Of a DNA stretch of 64,000 nucleotides, positions 9,039 through 19,517 are shown one piece after another; the first letter of the stretch is position 1, and every line of letters begins with the position of its first letter. The translations under genes and the position numbers were made by a program. Source of the DNA: Lelliottia jeotgali (GTDB lineage: Bacteria; Pseudomonadota; Gammaproteobacteria; Enterobacterales; Enterobacteriaceae); NCBI GenBank assembly GCA_002271215.1, contig CP018628.1, positions 4,278,001-4,342,000 on the forward strand. The letters are read 5' to 3'. Under the pieces are notes generated by a model that was not told where the DNA came from, searched no databases, and saw only the letters and a list, made by a program, of their open reading frames with translations.

Positions 9039-9803
9039 TCAGGCCGCACCCTCCTCCGCCGTCCCCGAATAAATATCAAACCGATGCCCCTTCGTGACTA
9101 CGGCATTCGTGGTCGCGATATCCGCCAGTGGCGGCGCATAGTCCGGGCGCTTCACCACTACGCGTTTGGTCGCCAACTGGCGTGCCGGTTCAAGCAAACC
9201 ATCCGCATCCAAATCCGGCCCTACCAGCGACTGGAACACCCGCATCTCTTTCTTCACCAGCGCACTCTTCTGCTTGTGCGGGAACATCGGGTCGAGATAA
9301 ACCACCTGCGGACGCGGCGTGATATCCGTCAGCGCCGTCAGGCTGGAGGCGTGAATCAGCTGTAACCGCTCCTGCAACCACGGACCAATCTCCGGATCGG
9401 CATAGCCGCGCATCAGGCCATCGTCGAGAAGTGCAGCGACCACCGGGTTACGCTCCAGCATCCGCACGCGACAGCCGACCGACGCCAGCACAAAGGCATC
9501 GCGCCCCAGGCCTGCCGTCGCGTCCACCACATCCGGGAGATAGCTGCCTTTCACACCGACCGCTTTCGCCACCGCTTCGCCGCGACCGCCGCCAAATTTA
9601 CGACGATGCGCCATCGCCCCGCCGACAAAATCGACAAAGATCCCGCCGAGCTTTGGCTCATCGCTTTTGCGCAGCTCCAGATGGACCGGCGTCATCACCA
9701 GTGCCATCAGATTTTCGGCATCGTGCTCCAGCCCCCAGCGGGCGGCAAGAACAGATAAGGCGCCGTCTCCGGCGCCTGTTTCATCTAGCAAACAAATTTT
9801 CAC
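9039..9803 (-). CDS. rsmJ: RsmJ, 16S rRNA m2G1516 methyltransferase
   Basis: 254-residue SAM-dependent methyltransferase (formerly YhiQ) that makes N2-methylguanosine 1516 in 16S rRNA. The SAM-binding glycine loop [10 protein letters not shown] is at residues 93-102, and the catalytic-region motif DPMFPHK is at 171-177, just after a VVYL strand. The conserved [15 protein letters not shown] block precedes the SAM site. The sequence is collinear with the E. coli protein. It starts eight bases after the prlC stop on the same strand, so the two form the prlC-rsmJ operon known in E. coli. Confidence 0.96.
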   Translation of the reverse strand: MKICLLDETGAGDGALSVLAARWGLEHDAENLMALVMTPVHLELRKSDEPKLGGIFVDFVGGAMAHRRKFGGGRGEAVAKAVGVKGSYLPDVVDATAGLGRDAFVLASVGCRVRMLERNPVVAALLDDGLMRGYADPEIGPWLQERLQLIHASSLTALTDITPRPQVVYLDPMFPHKQKSALVKKEMRVFQSLVGPDLDADGLLEPARQLATKRVVVKRPDYAPPLADIATTNAVVTKGHRFDIYSGTAEEGAA

Positions 9804-9811
9804 GAACGCGA

Positions 9812-11854
9812 TTAGCCTTTGATTCCGTAATGTTCCAGCATCGCATCCAGCTGCGGCTCGCGGCCACGGAAGCGTTTGAACAGCTCCATTGGCTCTTCGG
9901 AACCGCCGCGCGTCAGGATGTTATCCAGGAACGACTGACCGGTATCGCGGTTGAAAATCCCTTCCTCTTCGAAGCGAGAGAAGGCATCCGCTGCCAGTAC
10001 ATCGGCCCACAGGTAGCTGTAGTACCCCGCTGCATAGCCGCCCGCGAAGATATGGCTGAACGCATGCGGGAAACGGCCCCACGATGGCCCAGGAATGAGC
10101 GCCACCTGCTTCTTGATCTCGCCAAGCGTTTCGAGGATTTTAGCCCCTTGCTCCGGGCTGAACTCCGCGTGCAGGCGGAAATCGAACAAACCGAACTCCA
10201 GCTGGCGCAGGATAAACATCGCCGCCTGGTAGTTTTTCGCCGCCAGCATTTTATCCAGCAGCTCTTTCGGCAGCGGTTCGCCGGTTTCGTAATGACCGGA
10301 GATAAACGCCAGCGCGTCCGGCTCCCAGCACCAGTTTTCCATAAACTGGCTCGGCAGCTCGACGGCATCCCACGGTACACCGCTGATGCCAGACACACCT
10401 GCCGCTTCGATACGGGTCAGCATATGATGCAGACCGTGGCCGAACTCATGGAACAGGGTGATCACTTCGTCGTGAGTGAACAGCGCCGGTTTGCCGTTCA
10501 CCGGACGGTTAAAGTTACAGGTCAGGTAAGCGACCGGTTTTTGCAGCGAGCCGTCCGCTTTACGCATCTGGCCGACGCAGTCGTCCATCCACGCCCCGCC
10601 GCGTTTGTTTTCACGCGCGTACAAATCCAGATAGAAGCTGCCGCGCAGCTCGTTCTTCTCGTCGTACAGCTCGAAGAAACGCACTTCAGGGTGCCATACT
10701 TCCACATCGTGACGCTCTTTGGCGGTGATGCCATAGATGCGTTTCACCACTTCAAACAGGCCGTTCACGGCTTTGCTTTCCGGGAAGTACGGGCGCAGCT
10801 GCTCGTCGCTGATGCTGTAGAGATGCTGTTTCTGTTTTTCGCTGTAGTAGGCGATGTCCCACGGCTGCAGGTCATCAACGCCACACTCCGCTTTGGCGAA
10901 GGCACGCAGCTGAGCCAGCTCTTTTTCGCCCTGAGGACGTGCGCGTTTAGCCAGATCGGTCAAGAAATCGAGCACCTGCTGCGGGTTTTCGGCCATTTTG
11001 GTGGCGAGGGATTTTTCAGCATAGCTGTCAAAGCCCAGCAGTTGCGCCAGCTCGTGGCGCAGGGCGAGAATTTCCGCCATCACCGGGCTGTTGTCCCATT
11101 TACCGGCGTTCGGCCCCTGGTCAGAGGCGCGGGTGCTGTAGGCACGGTAAAGTTCTTCACGCAGCGCCTGGTTGTCGCAATAGGTCATCACCGGCAGATA
11201 GCTCGGGATATCCAGCGTCAGCAGATAACCTTCCTGCTCTTTCGCTTCGGCCTGCGCTTTGGCCGCAGCCAGCGCGCTTTCAGGCATGCCTGCCAGTTCG
11301 GCTTCATCGGTGACCAGCTTCGACCAGCCCATAGTCGCGTCGAGCACGTTGTTGCTGTACTGGTTGCCCAGATCAGACAGACGCGCGGCAATTTCACCGT
11401 AACGCTGCTGTTTCTCTTTCGGCAGGCCAATCCCCGACAGCTCGAAATCACGCAGGGCGTTATCGACCGCTTTCTTCTGGGCGATATCCAGCTTCGCGTA
11501 GTTTTCACCGTCGCGCAGATCGCGATACGCGTTGTACAGCCCCTCGTGCTGGCCGACCCAGGTGCTGTACTCAGAGAGTAGCGGCAGGGTTTGTTCGTAG
11601 GCTTCGCGCAGTTCCGGGCTGTTTTTCACCGAGTTCAGGTGGCTCACCGGCGAGAAAATACGGCCAAGCACATCATCCACTTCTGCCAGCTGCTGGCACA
11701 GATTGTCCCAGGTGTACGGCGCGCCCTGCGCAACCACGCGCTCTACCGCTTCGCGACAATTCTCCAGCGACTGCGTAACAGCCGGGACAACGTGCTCAGG
11801 GAGGATTTTAGAAAATGGCGGCAACGAAAAAGGCGTCAGTAATGGATTGGTCAT
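9812..11854 (-). CDS. prlC: PrlC / oligopeptidase A
   Basis: 680-residue cytoplasmic M3 zinc metallopeptidase that degrades oligopeptides, including cleaved signal peptides. The zinc motif [11 protein letters not shown] (HExxH) lies near residue 470, with the third ligand region downstream in [13 protein letters not shown]. The start at 11854 ([13 protein letters not shown]) gives exactly the E. coli length. A start 13 codons upstream is less likely, because AGGACAG precedes 11854 at suitable spacing. It is divergent from rlmJ. A 716-codon open frame lies antisense to it but is a coding shadow. Confidence 0.97.
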   Translation of the reverse strand: MTNPLLTPFSLPPFSKILPEHVVPAVTQSLENCREAVERVVAQGAPYTWDNLCQQLAEVDDVLGRIFSPVSHLNSVKNSPELREAYEQTLPLLSEYSTWVGQHEGLYNAYRDLRDGENYAKLDIAQKKAVDNALRDFELSGIGLPKEKQQRYGEIAARLSDLGNQYSNNVLDATMGWSKLVTDEAELAGMPESALAAAKAQAEAKEQEGYLLTLDIPSYLPVMTYCDNQALREELYRAYSTRASDQGPNAGKWDNSPVMAEILALRHELAQLLGFDSYAEKSLATKMAENPQQVLDFLTDLAKRARPQGEKELAQLRAFAKAECGVDDLQPWDIAYYSEKQKQHLYSISDEQLRPYFPESKAVNGLFEVVKRIYGITAKERHDVEVWHPEVRFFELYDEKNELRGSFYLDLYARENKRGGAWMDDCVGQMRKADGSLQKPVAYLTCNFNRPVNGKPALFTHDEVITLFHEFGHGLHHMLTRIEAAGVSGISGVPWDAVELPSQFMENWCWEPDALAFISGHYETGEPLPKELLDKMLAAKNYQAAMFILRQLEFGLFDFRLHAEFSPEQGAKILETLGEIKKQVALIPGPSWGRFPHAFSHIFAGGYAAGYYSYLWADVLAADAFSRFEEEGIFNRDTGQSFLDNILTRGGSEEPMELFKRFRGREPQLDAMLEHYGIKG

Positions 11855-12011
11855 AAGCGCTGTCCTGTTGAATAAGGTGAATGAAGCGCGCATCCGGCGC
11901 TGGGCATATTATTTCTAGAATGGGGGTAAGTGTAGTGAATTTCAATGTCAGGCGCAGCGCTTTCGCGGCGGCGGGGACTTTTCTGTATACTGTGTCGATA
12001 CGCTCTTTTTT

Positions 12012-12043
12012 CGCCCGATGGCGCTTCGCTTATCGGGCCTACG
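12012..12043. repeat. REP-like palindrome in the rlmJ leader
   Basis: CGCCCGATGGCGCTTCGCTT then ATCGGGCCTACG, a single diverged REP unit, 25 bases before the rlmJ start. This is an unusual location for an element mostly found at gene 3' ends. Confidence 0.75.
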
Positions 12044-12068
12044 ATTATTTACTGGAACACCTTCACCC

Positions 12069-12911
12069 ATGCTCAGTTATCGCCACAGCTTCCACGCGGG
12101 CAACCACGCCGATGTCCTCAAGCACACCGTTCAGAGTCTGATTATTGAATCTCTGAAAGAGAAAGATAAGCCGTTTCTCTATCTGGACACCCACGCGGGC
12201 GCGGGCCGCTATCAGCTCAGCAGCCAACACGCGGAACGTACCGGTGAATATCTGGAAGGTATCGCCCGTATCTGGCAGCAGGACGATCTCCCTGCCGAGC
12301 TGGAGCCGTACATCAGCGTAGTGAATCATTTCAACCGTAGCGGCCAGCTGCGTTACTACCCAGGCTCGCCGCTGATCGCGCGCCAGCTGCTGCGTGAGTA
12401 CGACAGCCTCCAACTGACCGAACTGCACCCGAGCGATTTCCCACTGCTGCGTTCTGAATTCCAGAAAGACAACCGCGCGCGCGTGGAAAAAGCCGACGGC
12501 TACCAGCAGTTGAAATCCAAACTGCCGCCAGTTTCCCGTCGCGGCCTGGTGCTGATCGACCCGCCGTACGAAATCAAAACCGATTATCAGGCGGTGGTCA
12601 CCGGCATCAACGAAGGCTACAAACGCTTCGCTACCGGAACTTACGCTCTGTGGTATCCGGTGGTCCTGCGTGCACAAATCAAACGTATGATCAAAGAGCT
12701 GGAAGCAACCGGCATCCGTAAAATCATGCAGATCGAACTGGCGGTGCGACCGGACAGCGATCAGCGCGGCATGACCGCCTCCGGGATGATCGTTATCAAC
12801 CCGCCGTGGAAGCTTGAAGCACAGATGAACAACGTCCTGCCTTGGCTGCACAAAACGCTGGTGCCGAGTGGTCATGGCCACGCGACCGTCAGCTGGATCG
12901 TGCCTGAGTAA
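12069..12911 (+). CDS. rlmJ: RlmJ, 23S rRNA m6A2030 methyltransferase
   Basis: 280-residue SAM-dependent adenine-N6 methyltransferase acting on A2030 of 23S rRNA (formerly YhiR). It shows the N-terminal MLSYRHSFHAGNHADVLKH, the SAM-binding LDTHAGAGRY and the catalytic motif LIDPPYE. The start at 12069 yields the E. coli length and N-terminus; a possible start at 12018 would run through the REP palindrome and is rejected. It is divergent from prlC and 71 bases upstream of gor. Confidence 0.96.
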   Translation: MLSYRHSFHAGNHADVLKHTVQSLIIESLKEKDKPFLYLDTHAGAGRYQLSSQHAERTGEYLEGIARIWQQDDLPAELEPYISVVNHFNRSGQLRYYPGSPLIARQLLREYDSLQLTELHPSDFPLLRSEFQKDNRARVEKADGYQQLKSKLPPVSRRGLVLIDPPYEIKTDYQAVVTGINEGYKRFATGTYALWYPVVLRAQIKRMIKELEATGIRKIMQIELAVRPDSDQRGMTASGMIVINPPWKLEAQMNNVLPWLHKTLVPSGHGHATVSWIVPE

Positions 12912-12982
12912 TCGCAGTCATCGGTGGAACCTATTGATTTCAGGTATACAATCGCGGCAATCAGAAATTAAGGATATGACCC

Positions 12983-14335
12983 ATGAGCAAGCATTATGAC
13001 TACATCGCCATTGGCGGCGGCAGCGGCGGTATCGCCTCGATTAACCGTGCAGCCATGTACGGCCAGAAATGTGCGCTGATTGAAGCCAAAGAGCTGGGCG
13101 GCACCTGCGTGAACGTCGGTTGTGTACCGAAAAAAGTGATGTGGCACGCCGCGCAAATTCGCGAAGCTATCCATATGTACGGCCCGGATTACGGCTTTGA
13201 CACCACCATTAATCACTTCGACTGGGACAAGCTGATTGCCAGCCGTACCGCCTACATTGACCGCATTCATACCTCGTATGACAACGTGCTGGGCAAAAAT
13301 AATGTCGATGTGATCCGCGGCTTCGCGCGCTTCGTCGATGCGAAAACGATCGAAGTGAACGGCGAGACGATCACTGCCGATCATATACTGATCGCCACCG
13401 GCGGCCGTCCAAGCCACCCGGACATTCCGGGCGTGGAATACGGTATCGACTCCGACGGTTTCTTCGAACTGCCTGCCCTGCCAAAACGTGTGGCGGTAGT
13501 CGGTGCGGGTTACATCGCTGTCGAACTGGCTGGCGTGATTAACGGCCTGGGCGCAGAAGCGCACCTGTTCGTACGTAAACACGCGCCACTGCGCAGCTTT
13601 GATCCGCTGATCGTTGAGACGCTGGTCGAAGTGATGAACGCCGAAGGCCCGAAACTGCACACTAACGCCGTACCGAAAGCGGTGGTGAAAAACGCTGACG
13701 GCAGCCTGACGCTTGAGCTGGAAGATGGTCGCAGCCAGACCGTAGACTGCCTGATCTGGGCGATTGGTCGCGAACCGGCGAACGATAACTTCAACCTGGC
13801 CGTCACCGGCGTGAAAACCAACGATAAAGGCTACATTGCTGTCGATAAGTTCCAGAACACCAGCGTTCCAGGAATTTACGCGGTTGGTGATAACACCGGC
13901 GCGGTTGAGCTGACTCCGGTCGCCGTGGCAGCAGGTCGTCGTCTGTCTGAGCGTTTGTTCAACAACAAGCCCGACGAGCATCTGGATTACAGCAACATCC
14001 CGACCGTGGTCTTCAGCCACCCGCCAATCGGCACCGTCGGTTTAACCGAACCGCAGGCGCGCGAGCTGCATGGCGATGACCAGGTGAAAGTGTACAAATC
14101 GTCCTTCACGGCGATGTATACCGCGGTGACGTCTCACCGCCAGCCGTGCCGCATGAAGCTGGTTTGCGTTGGCCCGGAAGAGAAAATCGTCGGGATTCAC
14201 GGCATCGGCTTCGGCATGGATGAAATCCTGCAAGGCTTTGCGGTGGCGCTGAAAATGGGTGCAACCAAGAAAGACTTCGACAATACCGTGGCGATCCACC
14301 CGACTGCGGCGGAAGAGTTTGTGACGATGCGTTAA
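12983..14335 (+). CDS. gor: Glutathione reductase
   Basis: 450-residue cytoplasmic flavoenzyme that reduces glutathione disulfide with NADPH. The FAD site is [13 protein letters not shown] near residue 11. The redox disulfide is C42/C47 in [13 protein letters not shown]. The NADPH site is [13 protein letters not shown] with the downstream arginines RKHAPLR. The C-terminal HPTAAEE supplies the active-site pair H439/E444. It is almost identical to E. coli Gor over its whole length. It has its own terminator six bases after the stop. In E. coli the ars and acid-fitness genes follow; here treF is next. Confidence 0.98.
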   Translation: MSKHYDYIAIGGGSGGIASINRAAMYGQKCALIEAKELGGTCVNVGCVPKKVMWHAAQIREAIHMYGPDYGFDTTINHFDWDKLIASRTAYIDRIHTSYDNVLGKNNVDVIRGFARFVDAKTIEVNGETITADHILIATGGRPSHPDIPGVEYGIDSDGFFELPALPKRVAVVGAGYIAVELAGVINGLGAEAHLFVRKHAPLRSFDPLIVETLVEVMNAEGPKLHTNAVPKAVVKNADGSLTLELEDGRSQTVDCLIWAIGREPANDNFNLAVTGVKTNDKGYIAVDKFQNTSVPGIYAVGDNTGAVELTPVAVAAGRRLSERLFNNKPDEHLDYSNIPTVVFSHPPIGTVGLTEPQARELHGDDQVKVYKSSFTAMYTAVTSHRQPCRMKLVCVGPEEKIVGIHGIGFGMDEILQGFAVALKMGATKKDFDNTVAIHPTAAEEFVTMR

Positions 14336-14340
14336 TCCTC

Positions 14341-14370
14341 AACGCCCCTCTTCCGAGGGGCGTTTTGTTT
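14341..14370 (+). terminator. gor rho-independent terminator
   Basis: Ten-base-pair stem AACGCCCCTC/GAGGGGCGTT with a TTCC loop, then TTTTGTTTT, directly after the gor stop. Confidence 0.93.
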
Positions 14371-14497
14371 TACATTCATAAATCGTTGCAAAACGAATGC
14401 TCCGAATTTCGCCAGCCCTTCTAACGCTTACCCTCTCCTGTAAGAACTTTTAAATCAGTCAGATAGCGTCATTCCGCAAACCCCAGCTTAAACCACA

Positions 14498-14519
14498 AAA
14501 TGTGACACACCGCACACTT
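14498..14519 (+). promoter_or_regulatory. Candidate CRP site upstream of treF
   Basis: TGTGACACACCGCACA within flanking AAA and CTT matches the CRP consensus TGTGA-N6-TCACA at nine of ten positions, with A/T-rich outer bases in place. It is centred about 79 bases before the treF start codon and about 41 bases upstream of the candidate -10, a usual class II position. Binding is inferred. Confidence 0.5.
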
Positions 14520-14544
14520 CGTCCTGTAATCATCGAAGCGAGTG

Positions 14545-14555
14545 TCTACGCTTAA
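14545..14555 (+). promoter_or_regulatory. Candidate sigma-S -10 element of treF
   Basis: TCTACGCTTAA fits the extended sigma-S -10 consensus KCTAYRCTTAA. It lies 33 bases before the treF ATG and downstream of the CRP-like site. E. coli treF is partly sigma-S dependent, which agrees. Not proven. Confidence 0.5.
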
Positions 14556-14587
14556 TAGATACCTGAAAACCGGAGGTCCTAACCACC

Positions 14588-16237
14588 ATGTCCAACCAGA
14601 AACACCACGCTGCCGATATCATCGAGTTCGAAATCGCGGAAGAACTGCGTTACGAAACCGATCCCCGCGAGTTGAAACTGGATGAGATGATTGAGGCGGA
14701 ACCGGAACCGGAAATGATCGAAGGGCTGCCAGCGTCTGACGCCCTCACCCCTGCCGATCGTTATTTAGAACTTTTTGAACACGTCCAGTCGACGCGCCTG
14801 TTTGCCGACAGCAAAACCTTTCCCGACTGTGCGCCGAAGATGGACCCGCTCGACATTCTTATTCGCTATCGCAAGGTGCGACGCCACCCTGATTTCGACC
14901 TCAAGCGCTTTGTCGACAACCACTTCTGGATGCCGGAATCGCTGTCCACCGAGTACGTCTCCGACCCAAGCCTGTCGCTTAAAGAACACATCGATAATCT
15001 GTGGTCGGTGCTGACGCGCGAGCCGCAGGACCATATTCCGTGGTCGTCACTGCTGGCGCTGCCGCAGGCGTATATCGTGCCCGGCGGGCGTTTCAGTGAG
15101 ACTTACTACTGGGATTCGTATTTCACCATGCTGGGGCTGGCGGAAAGTGGGCGCAACGATCTGCTCAAATGCATGGCTGACAATTTTGCGTGGATGATCG
15201 AGCGTTACGGCCATATCCCGAACGGGAACCGCACCTATTATCTCAGTCGTTCACAGCCGCCGGTATTTGCGCTGATGGTCGAACTTTTTGAAGAGGACGG
15301 TGTGCGCGGGGCGAAGCGTTATCTCGACCATCTGCTGATGGAATATGCGTTCTGGATGGATGGCGCGGAGTCGCTGGTGCCAAATCAGGCCTATCGCCAC
15401 GTGGTGCGTATGCCGGACGGCTCGCTGCTCAACCGCTATTGGGACGACCGCGACACGCCGCGCGATGAGTCCTGGATAGAGGATGTGGAAACCGCTAAAC
15501 ACTCGGGTCGACCACCAAACGAAGTCTATCGCGATCTGCGCGCGGGCGCGGCGTCGGGCTGGGACTACTCTTCCCGTTGGCTGCGTGATGCCGGGCGTCT
15601 GGCAAGTATTCGCACGACCCAATTTATCCCTATCGATCTGAACGCATTTCTGTTCAAACTGGAAAGTGCTATCGCCAATATTTCGGGCTCAAAAGGCGAT
15701 AAAGAGACGGAAACTACCTTCCGCCAGAAGGCCAACGATCGACGCGCCGCCGTGAACCGATTCCTGTGGGACGACGAAAATGGCTGTTACCGCGATTATG
15801 ACTGGCGACGCGAAGAGATGGGGCTGTTCTCCGCCGCCAGCATCGTGCCGCTGTATGTCGGCATGTCGACACATGAGCAGGCCGACCGTCTAGCCGATAC
15901 GGTCAAAGCGCGTCTGCTGACGCCTGGCGGCATACTGGCGACAGAACACGAAACCGGCGAGCAGTGGGATAAACCAAACGGCTGGGCACCGCTGCAGTGG
16001 ATGGCGATTCAGGGATTTAAGCAGTATGGCAACGATTCGCTGGGTGATGAGATCGCCTGGAGCTGGTTGCAAACGGTGAATCACTTCTACAAAACACACC
16101 ATAAATTGATCGAGAAATACCACATCGCCAGCAGCACCCCGCGCGAAGGCGGCGGGGGCGAGTATCCGCTGCAGGATGGCTTTGGCTGGACCAACGGCGT
16201 CGTACGGCGACTGATCGGGTTGTACGGAGAACCCTAA
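14588..16237 (+). CDS. treF: TreF, cytoplasmic trehalase
   Basis: 549-residue GH37 trehalase that splits trehalose to two glucose molecules in the cytoplasm. Trehalase signature 1, [15 protein letters not shown], is at residues 165-179. Signature 2, [13 protein letters not shown], is near residue 458, and the glycine-rich [19 protein letters not shown] is near the C-terminus. There is no signal peptide, which separates it from periplasmic TreA; the acidic N-terminal extension is typical of TreF. The length equals E. coli TreF. GGAGGT stands eight bases before the ATG. It probably forms a single-gene unit ending in REP repeats. Confidence 0.96.
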   Translation: MSNQKHHAADIIEFEIAEELRYETDPRELKLDEMIEAEPEPEMIEGLPASDALTPADRYLELFEHVQSTRLFADSKTFPDCAPKMDPLDILIRYRKVRRHPDFDLKRFVDNHFWMPESLSTEYVSDPSLSLKEHIDNLWSVLTREPQDHIPWSSLLALPQAYIVPGGRFSETYYWDSYFTMLGLAESGRNDLLKCMADNFAWMIERYGHIPNGNRTYYLSRSQPPVFALMVELFEEDGVRGAKRYLDHLLMEYAFWMDGAESLVPNQAYRHVVRMPDGSLLNRYWDDRDTPRDESWIEDVETAKHSGRPPNEVYRDLRAGAASGWDYSSRWLRDAGRLASIRTTQFIPIDLNAFLFKLESAIANISGSKGDKETETTFRQKANDRRAAVNRFLWDDENGCYRDYDWRREEMGLFSAASIVPLYVGMSTHEQADRLADTVKARLLTPGGILATEHETGEQWDKPNGWAPLQWMAIQGFKQYGNDSLGDEIAWSWLQTVNHFYKTHHKLIEKYHIASSTPREGGGGEYPLQDGFGWTNGVVRRLIGLYGEP

Positions 16238-16239
16238 CC

Positions 16240-16330
16240 TGTAGGCCCGATAAGCGCAGCGCCATCGGGCAGTTTTAGCTTCGATGCAGAATAAAGCCGG
16301 GTGGCGGCTGCGCCTTACCCGGCCTATACA
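16240..16330. repeat. REP pair after treF
   Basis: Two units: 16240-16271 (TGTAGGCCCGATAAGCGCAG then CGCCATCGGGCA) and 16296-16330 in the opposite sense (GCCGGGTGGCGGCTGCGCCT then TACCCGGCCTATA). They separate the converging treF and HEPN-like genes. Confidence 0.85.
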
Positions 16331-16351
16331 GGCAATGCAGTCAGGTGTCGA

Positions 16352-17950
16352 TTAGCGAATCACATCATAGATTTCAGTTTGGATAGACTGCCATTTTTTT
16401 GTGCTGGCGTCCGGCTGCGCCAGCGCCCGACGCTTCGCTTGATCCGCTTCGTACTTCTGGCGCTGCACCACCGCAGGCACCGTACAAAACGCCTGCAAAT
16501 ATTGCTTACGCATTGAGGTCAGCTTTTCTCCGGTCGACATAGCATGGCTCAGCGTCGCAATAAACCGGCGACACGGTTTCTGCTCGACCATTTGCAAGCG
16601 ATAGCGCATCAACACTTCAAGCACATCATCGTAACCGGCTGACATCGCCTGCTCGGTCCAGGACATTTTCCAGTCCATTCCACCCTGTAAAAACAGCAGC
16701 GCTGCACGCGTGTCATTGCGATCGATGGCCGATCGGAAGTTATTCTCATCCCAGGTCACGCCCATGCGGGTGAGCTTTTCCCGTGAGGACGGGGCTTCAC
16801 GCATCTCTTTCGGTGCAGGTTGCGGTTCGGCGCTGACGACTGCCGCAGTCGCTGGCGGATTGCTGCTGGTCACCAGCCACACCCCGCCCGCAATAATAGC
16901 CAGCACCATTACCCCCACCGCTCCCCACAGTGCACCTGAAATGAGCTGATCGCGTTGTTCGGGCGTGCGCGGCGCTCGCTGAGTTGGCTTCTCGATGCTG
17001 TCACGAATTTCAAACAGATCGCCGCCGGTCTGCCGGTCCATTTTCTGCGCATGTTCCCAGAAGCTGTGCAGTTCGCTGGCATCCACCGCCATCAGCCCCG
17101 TCGGGTTGATGCGCGTGCGTCCCTCTTCAAACGCCCGCTGAATCGGCCCGGCAATCTGGGCATAGTAGTTATCGAGCAGTAGGAGCTGCGCGGAAGTGAG
17201 GGGCTGCTGAACGGTCAGCATGTTGCGGATCTGGCGGATATCGTCGAGGAAAGTTTGCAGGGTTTTACGCGGCTCAACCATTAGCGTCAGCATTGAGCGA
17301 TCGTTAAACAAAGACGAGTAATAGCGGCTGAACTCTTTTTTATCCACCAGCATTTGCGCCATTTCGCTGAACATCATGCCGCTCAGCACGTCGTTGCGTT
17401 CACTATTTTTCAGCCAGCGTCGGACGCGATCGGCATTAAACAGCGTTTTAAGATGGTTATTGAGCCTTACCGGATCAGGCCACGCCTGCATGATTAAGGA
17501 TTTAATCATCAGTTCAAGGGCGCGTACCTGTTTATGAGCCTGCAATTGCAGGGATTCATTCCCCGGAGCCAGATCGGTGTTGTACCCGAGCAGAGGCTGC
17601 TGTAAACGCAGATGCTCCAGCGCGGTGACAAAACGCACGGCGGCTATGAGCTGGTTTTGGCTAACGTCCTGACCGCTTTCATATTTCGGCACACGCTGTT
17701 GTAACAGTCTGAGTTGCAGCGTGAAATCGGACATTTCGGCGTCATTCAGATTCAGGCGTTTTGCGACGGGTCCCCAGCCGCCGAGACCGAGGCGGGCATT
17801 ATCGAGCTGTTCCAGGAACCAGCGGGGATCTTTACCTTCAGATACGTGAACATCAAGGAGCAGCAAGATCTCCACGGAGGCGTGTCGAATGATCGCGATA
17901 CAATGTTCAAATTGTTCGTGGATGTGGTGTGATGTACCCGATGTCATCAT
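16352..17950 (-). CDS. Transmembrane HEPN-like protein (STY4199-like)
   Basis: 532-residue protein without a secure function. The N-terminal 330 residues are helical and cytoplasmic, and include R106-x6-H113 in RFVTALEH, which fits the HEPN Rx4-6H motif. One membrane segment follows at about 336-360 (LWGAVGVMVLAIIAGGVWLV). A proline/alanine linker then leads to a periplasmic domain of about 150 residues with two cysteines (QKPCRRF, QAFCTVP) and an ankyrin-like helical repeat DWKMSWTEQAMSAGYDDVLE. I associate it with the enterobacterial STY4199 HEPN family, from memory only. The start may be 17950 or the next codon at 17947, which has better spacing to AAGGA. It is divergent from the acetyltransferase. 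Confidence 0.6.
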   Translation of the reverse strand: MMTSGTSHHIHEQFEHCIAIIRHASVEILLLLDVHVSEGKDPRWFLEQLDNARLGLGGWGPVAKRLNLNDAEMSDFTLQLRLLQQRVPKYESGQDVSQNQLIAAVRFVTALEHLRLQQPLLGYNTDLAPGNESLQLQAHKQVRALELMIKSLIMQAWPDPVRLNNHLKTLFNADRVRRWLKNSERNDVLSGMMFSEMAQMLVDKKEFSRYYSSLFNDRSMLTLMVEPRKTLQTFLDDIRQIRNMLTVQQPLTSAQLLLLDNYYAQIAGPIQRAFEEGRTRINPTGLMAVDASELHSFWEHAQKMDRQTGGDLFEIRDSIEKPTQRAPRTPEQRDQLISGALWGAVGVMVLAIIAGGVWLVTSSNPPATAAVVSAEPQPAPKEMREAPSSREKLTRMGVTWDENNFRSAIDRNDTRAALLFLQGGMDWKMSWTEQAMSAGYDDVLEVLMRYRLQMVEQKPCRRFIATLSHAMSTGEKLTSMRKQYLQAFCTVPAVVQRQKYEADQAKRRALAQPDASTKKWQSIQTEIYDVIR

Positions 17951-18095
17951 TTTCCTTAACGTACTACAAAGCAGAATAAGCGTGCCTTAAAGGCAATTTT
18001 TTCTTTTATTTATGTGCTGTTAAACCATAACTGAGATTATGGAGAAATAAAGTGACAGCTCTATAATCATTGAAAATAGTCATAGGAGAAATCGA

Positions 18096-18635
18096 ATGCC
18101 GGTACTCACTACTTCGCGTCTGACGTGCTCGCCTGTTCAGGAACAAGACTGGCCTTTTTACCTGTCTCTGCAACAACATCCAGACGTGATGCGTTATATC
18201 GCCGATAAACGCCCTATTGCCGTCATTCGTGAAGCCTTTGAGCCTCGTCTGCAACCCTGGGAACCGGGTAGCGCGCACTGGATGTGTTTAATCGTGCGTG
18301 AAACTGACAGTCAAACACCGCTCGGCGCCACCGGTTATATTCACAGAGATAATGATTGTGCGGAAGTGGGTTTTATCTTTGCCGCGAATGCGCAGGGAAA
18401 AGGCTATGGCTATGAATCGCTACGTGCCGTGCGCGATTACGCCTTTACGCAAGGTGGGATCCGTCGCCTCACCGCCACGGTGACGGTGGGCAACGCGGCT
18501 TCTCGCGGCCTGCTGGAAAAAGCAGGCTTTGTGCTGGAAGGCGAACTGCGAGAAAACTACTGGCTTGCAGATTCCTGGCATAACGACTGGATTTTCAGCC
18601 TGTTAAAGCATGAATACCAGGCCGAAAGCCATTAA
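18096..18635 (+). CDS. GNAT-family N-acetyltransferase (RimJ/RimL type)
   Basis: 179-residue acetyl-CoA-dependent acyltransferase. Beginning LTTSRLTCSPVQEQDW, it follows the RimJ/RimL pattern. The acetyl-CoA pyrophosphate loop is NAQGKGYGYESL (Q/RxxGxG), and GNAASRGLLEKAGFVLEG is the usual motif B region. The likely target is an amine on a protein terminus, an antibiotic or a metabolite; the substrate cannot be told from sequence. AGGAG precedes the start. It ends four bases before the stop of the converging dehydrogenase gene. Confidence 0.85.
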   Translation: MPVLTTSRLTCSPVQEQDWPFYLSLQQHPDVMRYIADKRPIAVIREAFEPRLQPWEPGSAHWMCLIVRETDSQTPLGATGYIHRDNDCAEVGFIFAANAQGKGYGYESLRAVRDYAFTQGGIRRLTATVTVGNAASRGLLEKAGFVLEGELRENYWLADSWHNDWIFSLLKHEYQAESH

Positions 18636-18639
18636 GGAT

Positions 18640-19398
18640 TTACAGAAACATCCCGCCTGAAACCTCGATGCGCTGCGCGTTCATCCAGCCCAGCTCATCG
18701 CTCAGCAGCGCCGCGATGGCATCGCCAATGTCATCCGGCAGCCCGACGCGCCCGAGCGCAGTATTCGACGCCACCATCTGATTAATTTGCGCATTATCGC
18801 GTACCCGTCCGCCGCCAAAATCGGTTTCAATTGCCCCCGGCGCGATAATATTGGCGGTAATTTTACGCGCACCTAACTCTTTGGCCTGATAGCGCGTCAG
18901 CACTTCCATCGCCCCTTTCATCGCCGCATAGGTACTGGAACCCGGCTGGGCAAAACGCGCCAGACCGCTGGAGACGTTCAGGATACGACCGCCGTCTTTG
19001 AGAAGCGGCAACAGGCGCTGGGTCAGGAAGAACGGGCCTTTGAAATGGACATTCATCGCGTCATCAAACTGCGCTTCGGTCGTCTCCGCAAACGGAGCGT
19101 ATAAACCCGTTCCAGCGTTGTTCAATAAATAATCGAAGGTGTCGCGCTGCCAGACATGCTTAAGCTGAGAGTGTACTTCAGCGGCAAAACGTTCGAAGGC
19201 TGAGGTATCCCCGACGTTCAGCTGCAATGCCACCGCTTTCACCCCTTTTAATTCAATTTCGCGCACAACTTCCAGCGCTTCTTTCTGGCTGCTGTTGTAG
19301 GTCAGAATAATTCCGGTTCCCTTCGCTGCCAGCTTCAGCGCTGCGTTTTTACCTAAGCCGCGGCTGCCACCTGTCACTAATGCAATACGTTCACTCAT
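18640..19398 (-). CDS. Short-chain dehydrogenase/reductase (SDR)
   Basis: 252-residue classical SDR. It has the cofactor-binding TGGSRGLG near the N-terminus, NNAGTGLYAP, the catalytic serine in NVSSGLA, and YAAMK (YxxxK). The final LGWMNAQRIEVSGGMFL is the usual SDR tail. The likely reaction is NAD(P)(H)-dependent oxidoreduction of a small carbonyl or alcohol. The start at 19398 (MSERIALVTGG) is chosen over 19485 because GAGG precedes it and the extra residues do not resemble an SDR. It is divergent from the LysR gene, a common regulator-target arrangement. It is not part of the E. coli neighbourhood. Confidence 0.88.
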   Translation of the reverse strand: MSERIALVTGGSRGLGKNAALKLAAKGTGIILTYNSSQKEALEVVREIELKGVKAVALQLNVGDTSAFERFAAEVHSQLKHVWQRDTFDYLLNNAGTGLYAPFAETTEAQFDDAMNVHFKGPFFLTQRLLPLLKDGGRILNVSSGLARFAQPGSSTYAAMKGAMEVLTRYQAKELGARKITANIIAPGAIETDFGGGRVRDNAQINQMVASNTALGRVGLPDDIGDAIAALLSDELGWMNAQRIEVSGGMFL

Positions 19399-19517
19399 GA
19401 TAAACCTCGTTTCGATTGATATGCCGATTGAGTAAGAGCTTATTAGGTGATAGAAAATCAATAAAGATGGCAAAAAACGCTTCACTGTTTCACTGACAAC
19501 AATAATGAGCGCAGCCT

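Noticed and set aside
9431..11581. 716-codon open frame antisense to prlC
   Set aside because: It mirrors prlC, which has a complete conserved sequence and HExxH. The antisense product is arginine/glutamine-rich with no known motif, as expected for a shadow of a GC-rich gene.
12018..12068. N-terminal extension of rlmJ from 12018
   Set aside because: The extra codons come from the REP palindrome, and the E. coli length and N-terminus fit the start at 12069.
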